Shown: piece by piece, positions 46,903 to 58,500 of the stretch
Layout: every line of letters begins with the position of its first letter
Numbering within the stretch: the stretch's first letter is position 1
Origin: Aradus depressus
Taxonomy: Eukaryota > Arthropoda > Insecta > Hemiptera > Aradidae
NCBI GenBank assembly: GCA_963662175.1
Contig: OY759223.1
Span: 13,680,249-13,744,248, forward strand
Direction of reading: 5' to 3'
Length of the DNA: 64,000 bases
Notes under the pieces: model-generated
Database searches by the model: none
The model's input: only the letters and a program-made list of their open reading frames with translations
Told to the model about the DNA's origin: nothing
Program-made: the position numbers and the translations under genes

Positions 46903-49900
46903 ATGAATAATGCAGAATTGATTACTGTCGAAAACCCTGCAAACAGTTTAGGTTTTCGTATTAGTAATATAACAGACTCGAAATCTATCCTTGTAAATAG
47001 TTTTTCTAATGAGAGTTATTTTATATTACCTAATTTCATAAATATAATGATTTTATGTTGTTTTCAAGGTTGTCTCAACGAATACCTTTTGTGAGAAATT
47101 GAAATACGCTCTGTCAAAAGAGGCTACTGACAGATGCAAAACGATAATTGTAAAATTGGCAGAGAGTGTTGATCAGATACTAGAATCTGGAATTCCTGAT
47201 TCGCATGTGGATTACATGGTTCTTGCCTTCGATGCGACTCTTCGACAAAATATAGATAAAGTAATGTTTTCATTGTATTAGTAATAATTTATGTTATTGT
47301 TATGAATTGTACAAATGTATTTTTTTTTTGTAGATGACAAATAATTTGATCCGACTGGAAAGTGCTTTTATTGCCTCACGAATGTGTCTTGTGAATGGTT
47401 CTTCCAAGAACGGACTCTCTGGATCTGGTTTCGAAATACAAGCACTTGCTGAAAAGTATAATCTTTTGTACATGAATGGACAGGTTATGGTAAGATGTTT
47501 ATTAAGAATTATATTAGTTATTGCAGGGAAAAAAAAGTAAACAACAATTTTTTTTTTTGCTAATTGCATTATGAAGATTGTAACTCCGTTAGGGTGATAA
47601 TTATATAACGAAATAAATGAATAGAGGAAGTGACTAAATAAGAATGGAAATCGTAATCATTTTTTTGTACTTTTTTGTAAATTAACAAGACAGAAATGGA
47701 TTAATTTGTTGAATCAGTCGGCTATAACAAGTTTCAGAACAAACAAATCGCTAACAGCAAGTAGTCATGGGGATTTTCTACCTACCTGATATACCTACGT
47801 GTGAGGGCGCCAGTAGCTCAGTGGTATGCGTGCTTGACTTCTGAGTTCAAGAACGTGGGTTCGTAACCCGACCGAGGCCCTTAGTTTATTTTATCTGGGA
47901 CGTAAAATAAACTTAAGCACGCCGTCCTTCGGATGGGAGGTTAAGTGATGGTCCCGAGCCTGTACGATGTCAGGTACTCGTTAAAGACCCCTACTCTAGG
48001 TGAATAAAAATTTAGGGTAGGCAAAATTTAGGACTCCCACAGTAGAGTCGGGCTCATGTCCACCAAAGTGACGAAAGAGCGCTCTGGTAGTAGGCGATAT
48101 GACCTCATAGTTAAAGGCCGGGTATACGTCATAAAACCTAATCTAACCTACTGTACATTATCAGAACGACACAGATACCAAATTTAATTCAAATTAAACA
48201 TTTTCTATTAAAAAAAAGATATATATTCGTGGAATCTTTAATAGGGCGTAACTTCTATACCAATGTTTCAATGCTAATTTAACGATGAAAATCGACTCGT
48301 GTAGCTTGAAACTCGATCGTATTTCCATTGTTTGTGGGAAATAGGAGGAATACATTCCAAAGTTCGGCAACTAAATATTTTTTAGTGAACCACTTCTTAA
48401 AGTTAAATTTCTGAAAATAGGGGTCATTTTTAGAGAATGCCCAAAAGTTGACAGATACTAAATTTCATTCAACTCATGTTCCAATGCTAATCTAATTCAG
48501 TGAGATAACCATGGAACTGCTTAAGTCTCCCTCAAGAGGCTCACCTCTTCAGAGATGAACAAACTGGAAAAAGTTTTCATCGTTATTAGTCCTCCAGTCT
48601 CTACTTACATTCTATTTCTCATAAATTGATCCTTGGGTTGTGTAAAATTTCAGAGAGCGACACACGAACGTCTGGCGCAACGTCTCGTTTAGTTTCTAAA
48701 TGTTTCATGAATATGAAGACATTTTTTCGACCCAAAGATTTTTTAGGAGTGCAATTTTGTCACTTTTTGTGATGTACAGCTCACCTATTACGTGATAGGT
48801 AATGAATTAAAAATAGGTGGCAAGACATGTAAAAAATACGAAAATATCGATTAATTATGCCTTAATTGAACTCCCACCTGGGCAGACATTCTGCCAGTGA
48901 GCTGAACTTTTCTGAAAGAAAGAAAAGGGAATTTCGAATGTAGGGAATGTCAGTTTTCGCAATTATTTATATTGTTTCCGGTTTGTGTACAGTGTTCGAA
49001 AATGAATTAATAACTCACTTCTTCAACCTACTATGGTGAGAGAAAGAACAGATTATCAGTCTGGTTTACATCTTGAAATGAAAGAGACACGCGAGCATCA
49101 TTGGCCTGTTTTGATGTAGGAGTTTAAAAAAGGCGAATATGCGGCTTCTACATACCGGAAAGTGGTGGAATTTTATTGAGAAGGGCAGATTATATCTCGG
49201 TAGTGACTTAACCCTGGGTTATTTTTATTACATATGTCATTAATCTCATTCAATATATAGGTTAGGTTTTATGACTCATGCCCGGGCTTTAACTACGAGG
49301 TCATATCGCCTACTACCAGAGCGCTCATTCGTCACTCTGGAGGACATGAGCCCGACTCTACTGTGGGAGTCCTAAATTTTGCCTACCCTAAATTTTTATT
49401 CATCTAGGGTAGGGGTCTTTAACGAGTACCTGACATCGTACAGGCTCGGGACCATCGCTTAACGTCCCATCCGAAGGACGGCGTGCTTAAGTTCATTTTA
49501 CCTCCCAGATAAATAAACTAAGGGCCTCGGTCGGGCTACGAACCCACAACCTTGAGCTCAGAAGTCAAGCACGCATACCACTGAGCTACCGGCGCCCTCT
49601 CATTCAATATATATATTATCACTATTGGATTTTTTTTATCTATTTTGTTTAATTTTTATTTTCATCGTTATTCATTTAGTTATTTTAAAGAAGAACTGAT
49701 TTTAATGTTCTCATGCTATCAGTAGTCATTTTGTTAAATACATAAACATAATTTGAATTCATTTCACATATATAGCGTGCTAGCCTACTGAGATCAATAT
49801 CGCAGGTTCGAAACCGGCCCTTATCTGGTCGGTAAAAAATCTTTAGCTCGTCGTCCTTCGGTTTGGGCATTAAGCGATGGTCCCGTGCTTCTGCGATGCC

Positions 49901-51642
49901 AGGTACTCGTCAAAGATTTGTTACCCTAGGTAACAAAATTTAAGACTCCCACAGTAGATTCGGGCTTATGTCCACTAGATCGAGGAACGTGCGCTTAGGC
50001 AGTAGGCCTTATGACCTTGTTAAAGCTAGGACATAAACCAAATAAGTAACTAGCATATAAATTAGTTTATCTTGTTAGAATGTAGTACTTTTACCTTTAA
50101 TTTTAGTATTATCACTGTTACTGAAAAAAGGGAAACAAATATTTCAGAACAAATTCTTAACTATAAGACACGGGTTTTTCCTAGTTGTAAGTCCAACCCC
50201 TTCATTACCTACCTTATGTACCTATTATGTATAAGCAGTAAACATATCTTAGTTTATAACAAAACCTAACGATGGTGTAATGCCGAAATCGGTAGTTTAA
50301 TAGTAGAATAGGCAATATTTAAAAAAAAAATAAGAAATTTAATTTATGTATTACTAATAGCTCACAAATATAAAGAAAAACGTATGTTGTATATTTCACA
50401 AGATATATAAAATATATGGAAGTACTTTCGGTATTGCTATCATCTTCATCCATGGCTTAACAAAAACTAAATGGAAGTACAAACTAAAATGTACCCTTTT
50501 TCCCTGTCCCTCATCATGTACAAGTCTTAAAAATATGGAAAACTTTAAAATGAAATTTGTTTTATATATGGATATAAGTATATTTGTATTTTAATTCACT
50601 ACATACTATTTCAAAAAATTTCCGTTATTAAGATTTCAATTTCAGGCGAAATTTTATTTAAAAGTTTTCCATATTTTTGACTTAACTGTACATGATGAGG
50701 GACAGAGAAAAACTCCGTTTGGGCTGAAAAAGGGGACAGTTTGAATTGTAAACTGGTTGAACTGCCACTTGGTATTCGTTGAAAATACTTAACATTTTTG
50801 CAAAGATATTGTGAAACACTTAAAAAATATAAAGAAAAACATGTTTTTTAAAAATATTGTCTATTTCACAAAATATATGGGAGTAGTTTCTCTATTGCTA
50901 CCATCTTCTGCCACGACAAATACTGTATTTTTTACTGTACTTAACAAATACAGTATTTATTAACATTGAAAACTGACATTATTGCAGAGATATTGTGAAA
51001 TAATTCAAATGAACTTGAAAGAAATAAAACTTGTTTATTTATGATATTGTCTAATTTCACCAACTATATTTAAATGGGAGTACTTTCGGTATTTCTACCA
51101 TCCTCAACCAAAAGACTCCCTCTTATCTCCTCAGTCTTATCTCTTATGCTTTTGGTTGAGGATGGTAGAAATACCGAAAGTACTCCCATGTAAATATAGT
51201 TGGTGAAATTAGACAATATCATAAATAAACAAGTTTTATTTCTTTCAAGTTCATTTATTAACATGGCTGAAGATGGTAGCAATACCGAAAGTACTGCTAT
51301 TTATTTTATATATCTTGTGAAATAGACAATATTTTTTATAAAACATTCGTTTTCTTTTTATTTTTATTAAGTGTTTCACAATATCTCTAAGAAAATGTTA
51401 AGTATCATTAATACTTCACAGTTACCGATTACCCAAATGAGAAGAATGGCATTGAATTTCTCGGGCAACACAACTAGTTAGAATATCTAAGTTTGTTTTT
51501 GTTGACTTTACAGGAGGAGAAATCCTGCATCAGATTGGCTCAGCGGATCCTAGACTTAGCAAATGTGGTCTGTGGTTTTGAGACCGGAATGCCCATTGTT
51601 TTGCCAACTTCGCTTGATGTGTTTCGACAATTATATATGTGA
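46903..51642 (+). CDS. Unrecognised four-exon protein, about 188 residues
   Basis: Exons 46903-46992, 47069-47260, 47334-47489 and 51514-51642 are all phase 0, with GT-AG introns (donors GTAAAT, GTAATG, GTAAGA; acceptors TTCAAG, TTGTAG, TTACAG). The protein runs MNNAELITVENPANS ... FCEKLKYALSKEATDRCKTI ... HVDYMVLAFDATLRQNIDK ... NNLIRLESAFIASRMCLVNG ... EEKSCIRLAQRILDLANVVC ... LDVFRQLYM. It looks mostly helical and soluble, with no signal peptide or membrane segment. The exon 1 donor is the least certain. TGA is at 51640 and AATAAA at 51725 fits a polyadenylation signal 80 bp later. The third intron is 4 kb and full of repeats. I do not recognise the family. Confidence 0.72.
47802..48152 (+). 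repeat. tRNA-derived SINE, full length
   Basis: GAGGGCGCCAGTAGCTCAGT head, box B (GTGGGTTCGTAACCCGACCG), full body, tail CATAAAACCTAATCTAACCT. In the third intron of the four-exon gene. Confidence 0.9.
48153..49255. other. Intron, nothing recognised
   Basis: No exon or named repeat seen in this part of the third intron of the four-exon gene. Confidence 0.4.
49262..49599 (-). repeat. tRNA-derived SINE, full length
   Basis: A - strand copy with intact boxes A and B and tail AAAACCTAACCTATATA. Flanked by the direct repeat TCTCATTCAATATATA, a clear target duplication. Confidence 0.92.
49776..50045 (+). repeat. tRNA-derived SINE, old copy
   Basis: Box B (CGCAGGTTCGAAACCGG) and the body are recognisable but strongly diverged (TCGTCGTCCTTCGGTTTGGG), so this copy is older than its neighbours. 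Confidence 0.7.
50330..51400. repeat. Cluster of ACCGAAAGTACTCCC-family repeats, with palindrome
   Basis: Copies lie at about 50350-50480, 50790-50950, 50985-51118 (+), 51151-51266 (-) and 51266-51400 (-). Within the cluster, 51002-51118 and 51151-51266 form a near-perfect inverted repeat (GTACTTTCGGTATTTCTACC ... mirrored) around a loop of about 32 bp. Confidence 0.75.
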
Positions 51643-52400
51643 AAGAAGAAACTTTCAATGTTTTCTAAAAATTATACCGTGAAAAAAATAATTTAAATTA
51701 TATATGCTGTTTTTATATGTTAATAATAAACTTTTTTTTAAAATGAATTTTATAATTTGTCGTTTATTGCACCCTTCGCAGCATAGCATATCATAGTTTC
51801 AGATGCGGGCAATATGATTTTTTATAGACATCAAAAACTTGAGTTTAACTTTGGACAAACGTCTTTTGAAAGGAGAATTGTTAATTGTTTCTTTTATCTG
51901 CCCGAGTTAGGAGTACATAGGGATATTACAAACAAAATAAACGAGAGATTTCAAATTAATTATTTATATGCAAAAAAAATCTCACATTCAAAAAAAATTT
52001 TAAATTATAAAAACACAATTGAATTCAATGAATAACAATACATACTACATCATATTATCACAGCCAAATAAACATTAAAATTAAAAAAAAAATATAGGAT
52101 ATGTGTGTGTAAGAAATGCAGGTTCACCTCCGAAAAACACACCCTCGGTGTCATTTCTATTAAGGATAATGTGTATATACAACAAATAATTTTCCATAAG
52201 AGAGGCAGTTAAATGCTCTTAACAATCTTAGATTATCCATTTATCTGTGAAAAAACAATAAAAACAAACATCTTGACTGTCAGATTCATCTGACATATTT
52301 CATTGAAAAGCCCGTACTACATTCAAAGTTCTCGGAAAATCAAAAAGTTTCAACATTTTTAGCTTTAACTTGAAAAATAATCTAAACGAAATGAAATAAG
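51643..52400. other. 3' flank of the four-exon gene
   Basis: AATAAA at 51725. The open frame at 51814-52035 has no recognised motif. AT-rich. Confidence 0.4.
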
Positions 52401-52411
52401 TAAAATTGAAC

Positions 52412-52672
52412 CCGGGGGCCTTAGATTTTTTTATCTGGCAGGCGAAAAGACGTTGAGCACACCGTCCTTCGGATATAACGTTAAGAAATGCACTCGAGCC
52501 TGTACGATGTCAGGTCGTTAAAGGCCTCCCCTACCATTGATAAGTAAACCAGGAGAGAAAATTTAGGACTCCCATGGTACAGTCGAGCTCATGTCCATCA
52601 GAGCGACGAAACAGCATTCTGATAGTAGGAGATATGAACTGGTAGTCAAAGCCCGGGCATGAGTCACAATAA
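52412..52672 (+). repeat. tRNA-derived SINE, 5'-truncated
   Basis: Starts within the body (GGGGGCCTTAGATTTTTTTA), ends GCCCGGGCATGAGTCACAAT; several indels. Confidence 0.75.
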
Positions 52673-53745
52673 ATGTCTAAATAATGAACCACATGATAAA
52701 AACTTATACATTCGTTCTTCGATTTTAATAATATGAAGGGACTTTTCAATTGAGTTTTCTAAATAGTCTAGTATAACTACTACAAATAAGAAATTTAAGT
52801 CAGTATACGAGGAATATGCATTTTCCTAACCTACATATTGCATATCACATAAATTCATAAACTAAATAAGTTAACATTTTGTAATTTATTTCTAAGACCT
52901 CTCAAAACTACACGCATAACTAGTCAAGATTTATCTAAAATCTTGTGTTTTTTTTTCTAATTATAATATATGTGAATTATATATAAATATATATATCTTT
53001 TACGATATAGTAGTTTCATCAGGAAAATTTCTACTGATAGTAAAAATGTGTGAAGCTAGGAAAAAGAAAAACTTTCAATTTCATTAGTATCCATATTTTT
53101 TTTAAAGACAATAGTAAATGACTTTCAAATGTCTAATATTTTCATAATTTTAGAAATGCTATGAAAGTAGATGGAAAGTTAAAATGCATTTCTTAAGCTT
53201 ATAAGTAAAAAAAAAATATATATATATATACACATAAAACACAAATATGCTTAATTAATTATTGGTCTCAAATTACATTAAACATGAAGAGCTTTTTAAA
53301 GTGTTGCTCAGAAATGTATTCAAAATTTTTTGTGTGAAAATTCAACACAATTTCTGAAGTTTAAGCACCGAGATTTGTTTAGAAAAAATAAACTACATAA
53401 TCAAAATTTCTATAAAATCTAATATAAATAATAATACGAATTCCTTTAGACAATAAATAAAAATGTCCAACTACTGTAATAATTAAAATGCATTTTGAAG
53501 TACATATGTATATTTTCGTGTACTACTTGACAATAATGAATAAAATGTGAAGTGAGGATTATTTAAGTCACAATAGACTCAGAAGTTGAACGTCTGTGAC
53601 TATATTATGAACGACAGGCTCAGGTGTCTCCAAGAAAACAGTAAAAATGAAGTAGTCGGTGAATCACCGGCAATATGCTTCCCCAGAACGACTTAATCAA
53701 TTAATTTTCCGCTCCCCCTCGAAAACCAGCCAACCGTTTGCGCAA
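52673..53745. other. Intergenic, AT-rich, nothing recognised
   Basis: Spacer with short AT repeats (52980-53000, 53215-53232). No gene seen. Confidence 0.4.
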
Positions 53746-53749
53746 GTAT

Positions 53750-54375
53750 TCAACAAAAATAAAGAAAACGTATGTTTTTAAAAAAATATTGTCTATTTCA
53801 CAAATAATATATAATATGGGAGTACTTTCGGTATTGCTACCATCTTCAGCCACGACTTAACAAATACTAAATTGAAGTTCAACTAGGTAGTTTACAATCC
53901 AAACGGTAGGTAGGTATCCTTTTTCAGCCCCTACGGGGTTTTCCTATCCTTTCTGTACAGTTAATATTTGAAATATGGAAAAACATAAAAAATGACATTT
54001 CGTCCCAAATTGAAAATTTGAAATACTATGTGTTGATTAAATGCATATATGAAGTGAATTAAAGATAACAATTGTTAATATATGAATAAAAATAAAATAA
54101 AAAGTTTTATAAAATAAAATATACAGTTTTTTGAGAGAGTAAGTACGTATACACAGAGACTGGAGGATTATATTATTGGCGATAAAAGGGGTGAGTATTT
54201 GAGATTGGTCTCATCGTTCATACAATTAGAGTAGAGTACTCCCCCGAAAGTACTCCCATATTATATATTATTTGTGAAATAGACAATATTTTTTAAAAAA
54301 CATAGGTTTTCTTTATTTTTATCAAGTGTTTCACAATATCTGCAAAAATGTTAAATATCAAATATTCAACAGTTG
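53750..54375. repeat. Facing copies of the ACCGAAAGTACTCCC family
   Basis: A + copy at about 53755-53900 and a - copy at about 54240-54350, bordering about 340 bp. The outer ends (AAATATTGTCTATTTCACAA and its mirror) match. Confidence 0.7.
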
Positions 54376-55082
54376 ACTTACATACTCCTAAATCCTCATA
54401 CTAAATTTTGTGTCGACAAATTCCTTACAACCGCAGTTAATAAGGTTTTTGAATTGAGACCCCTTCCTTTCAGCCGATATGGGTTTTGTCCTTAAATATG
54501 AAATTTCATGTCGATACATTAATTACATCGGCAGTTATTGGGCAATTCATGTACTTAAAAACTAAAAACACTTTTACAGGATTTACTTAATTTTCAATAA
54601 CTATATGAAACCAAACTATTTTATAATAGAAGACTTCAATATCGAGGGTATCCCATATACAATTATACTGAACGTAACAATGTGCGAAACACTAAAATAA
54701 TAACCATAATAATGTCCTAACATTAATATCTCAATTCACTGAATTTGATGTTGTTGTTCGCTCATTTTTTAACTAAAATGTAAACTCTTTACAACAAAAC
54801 ATATTACACACTTTTATTTCTTAATTGTTGTTATGTACAAAAAATGTTCTTACTACAAATACTGGCCCATCAAGTAATATGCAATTAAGTCGTCCAATTC
54901 TTTGGAATTCATCATCATTAAGTGTAATTTTCAAAAACCGAAAAACTAGCATACACTAATTTTTATTATTTTTTCTTTCATCACTGGCCGAGATATACCT
55001 GGAATACTAACTAATACGGTACTATTAGTTGAGAAATTAATGTTTATTTTTTTATTACTAAAAACTGCATTGGTCTATTTTT

Positions 55083-55250
55083 GGAAATATGCACCTCAAA
55101 ATTATCTATAAATATGCAGTTTTCAATTATATAATTCCTTTTTTACATGTGTAAAAAAGGAATTATATAATTCCTTTTTTACATGTGTAAAAAAGGAATT
55201 ATATAATTGAAAACTGCATATTTATAGATAATTTTGAGGTGCATATTTCC
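55083..55250. repeat. Near-perfect 168-bp palindrome after the ARMC5-like stop
   Basis: 84-bp arms meet at 55166/55167 (AATTAT/ATAATT). The only mismatches I find are two adjacent positions that would be G-U pairs in RNA. The arms contain ACATGTGTAAAAAAGGAATT repeated. It begins 24 bp beyond the stop codon of the ARMC5-like gene (- strand), so it would fold in that 3' UTR if transcription runs through. Confidence 0.88.
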
Positions 55251-55273
55251 ATGTGTAAAAAAGGACCATCATA

Positions 55274-55589
55274 CTATTTATAACAATTGAAAAATCGTTG
55301 AGTTTTGATGTAAGTGTCGAGATCTGTTATTACGATGGCAGTGAGTTGTTTTATGAAGGTCTCCTTGTTCTGAGAGGCAATGATCTCTTGTACGGCGGCC
55401 ACTCGACCTTGATGTGTCATGTTGGCTGTGAAGATGTACTTGAGGACGTCCTGAGGAAGGCCGACACAGATCTCGAACTGAGAACCCACAGTGAGGCTCC
55501 AGTCGTAGATGTGAGCTGCCGTTTGTGAGCTCAGTGCTGAGTGACGAACCACCTTCAATACTTTGTCCATCAGTTCCGGAAGGAGAAAT
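55274..55589 (-). CDS. ARMC5-like terminal exon
   Basis: Acceptor TCTTCAG completes an Arg codon, then FLLPELMDKVLKVVRHSALS ... DWSLTVGSQFEICVGLP ... TDLDTYIKTQRFFNCYK and a stop. Helical region after BTB. Confidence 0.78.
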
Positions 55590-58500
55590 CTGAAGATAAA
55601 TAAATTATCAGTTATAATAAATGTATACAATACTGAATACAATTTCAATTTTATAATTTATGATACAGCCGCAGGTACAGTAGAGTCCTTTACTGATCTA
55701 GGAAACCCACTTATTTATTTTTAAAATTGTTTTGCCTTGATTTTCGGAAACACAATGTAAACAAAGCGTTTACGAGATGTTTACTACATAACTCAGTTTC
55801 TTGTGGACTTTCCTACGTTATCTAATTTTTCTAGAGAACAGAAACTTTAAGGTGTCTGAGGGATCTTCTTCATAGGATTTTTTGGAGATCAAAGCTGGAG
55901 TTCCCCAAGGCTGTTCCCTCAGTCCCTTTCTCTACTCTCTCTACACATCACACATTCCACAACACGCTACATACACAGACGACACAGCCATTCTCTCAAC
56001 ACACTTTGACCAAACACTAGCAAGCTCAGTCAGATTTACACCAGTTAATAGATTGGTCCAACAAATGGACAATAAAATAAAAAGTAATAGAGACAAATCT
56101 TTGCAACCACATTCACTCTCAGATACAACACTTGTCCACCAGTTTACATTAACAACCAGTTCTCCTGCATCCAACACTGACTTATATCTAGGACTTCATT
56201 TAGATAGACGTTTAACTTGGACAATCCACATCAGACTGAAACGCACACACCTCAAAAGACTATTTGGACGACTGAAATCAATGATCGGACGATGATCGAC
56301 ATTATCACTTGAGAACAAACTTCAAATATACAACACCATACTAAAACCCATTTGGACTTGCGGTATCGAGATATGGGGATTAGCCGAAAAATCAAACCTT
56401 CAGTTGCTACGCCACCCGACGTTTCCAACTTCACATTGCATAATGAACTTAACACCCCATTTGTGCCCACTATTGGACACGGTATCAACATTTTCACGAC
56501 AAACTCCATTATCTCACCAATCCACTTATTCAGCAATTATCCATAAACACTCTCCCCACAAATCTACTATGACGCCTCAAGCGGGCATGGCAGAGGGACC
56601 TGCTCTAGGACTAGCCTGGACTCCAGTCGCAGTAGAGCCGCGCACATGTCATTCAACCTATCCCACTTACTAATGACACACTACAAGTGGTTGTAAATAT
56701 GTAAATAAAATAATAAATAAACTTCAATTTATTTCTAATGTGAACGTATTTAAGAAAATGACATACAGAAGATTTATGGAAACGGAACCGAACTGTTTTC
56801 AATGTGAAAATAACGTCTCAGAAAAGCTGTGTCATTAAAACACATTGCATTCAAGCTTATGTATTGTGTAATAAATGTCGATAACTCTAGTTCATATAAT
56901 AAAGAAAAATCTTGATATATATTATATTGTAATACATTTCTTTACATAATCCTATTTCCTATCTGAATTGGTTTAAACAGGACGCCGTTTTAACAGATTA
57001 TTTCACTTATCCGACCTAACCTCGGTCCCGACCATGTCGGTTAAAAGGATGTCTATTGTAATAAAATAAAATATTTTACATATATGTGGTAAATATACCT
57101 GTCTGAAATAGATATCATTTCCAATAAAACAGTCAGCTCTTTGGGAAGGACACATGTACAATACTCATGAAGAACCTAGAAAGACAAGAAATCATCTGTG
57201 ATTGCTCAGTAGTTGCTCAGCTGAATAGCAGTGTGTCCAGCAACCAGGAATAATCAAGGAACTTAAAGTAAAAATGTTTGTCCTTAAACCAATGTGTTCC
57301 TGAAAAAAATCGAAGATGATCATCATGGTAGCTAGCTGATATGCCCTCAGCATAAGGTCATAACTTGAAAAAAAAGGTAAAAAAGTCAGGGAATTCTTAA
57401 TTTTTGGGGAAAAAAGTATCAGCCCAATTTTATAGTACCCAAATATGTCAAGTCCTCAATGTACTTAGAGAGAGGATGGAGGGAATTTACCTAAAAACAC
57501 AGTTTTCCATTATTATCATGAAGGGATTTTTGCCGTCTTCAACGTTTTGCCAACACTGCAAAGGTAGTTATCGAACCCGCTCCGCTCTGGTGTTTTATCC
57601 TTTCTAATGACAGTAAATAAAGATGTTTAATAGTCTAGACGCAAAATTTATAGCAAATTTATTCCAGATTACGTCCTGAAATTTCATTGTTCAACCATTT
57701 GAAAATTAGCAACAAACATTTTTCGATTCCTTTTTTTAAATCAAAATACTCAAATCTCAGTTTTGTTTTACAATTAAATACCAGCGTTTTTTTAACCATT
57801 GAGAAAATTTGTTAAAAGCAAAAAACAGGAGTTTCACTTGGAACGTGCGGATTCTGTGAATCTATCACACCATTTTTTTTAGTTTGTTCAAAACTATATT
57901 AACCTGGTGAACGTAATTAAAATTAATTGTTCTATTAATCTGGTGTATCAGGGTGCAAATGATTTTGACATTTTGTGCTGGGCACGTAATAAAATCTGCT
58001 CCACTTATAAACCCTCCTATTTTGCTTGATTTGGCTGCACGTCAGTAGGCGTCTTACTCATGAACTTCTAGTCCATATCTAAAATTTAGACGCATAGACA
58101 TTTACTTTTTTTTTTATTTCAGAGGATCAGAAAACATAAAATTCCGTTGAAGAATCAACAGCGAATTTTTAGCCGATTACATAACTCCTTTATCCCTCCT
58201 TAGCTATAACTGGGTAGACATACATAACTCCTTTTATCCCTCCTTAGCTATAACTGGGTAGACGTACATAACTCTTTTATCCCTCCTTAGCTATAACTGG
58301 GTAGACGAAATGTAGGGACTCCTATAGTAGGGCCCGGCTCATGTCCACCAGAGCGGTGAGAAACTCGGTCATGTGTCACAAACCACCTGGCTAACAACAG
58401 GTTGGCATCCTTCTTTAAATGACTAATATTTTTTTATCTTTTTTTTTGTATTTTTATTAGCATTTTATTTATTTATTTGTATATATAAATATTATATAAT

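Noticed and set aside
47802..47885. Possible tRNA gene with boxes A and B
   Set aside because: It is the head of a SINE; the same head precedes the same body at many loci and no proper acceptor stem closes.
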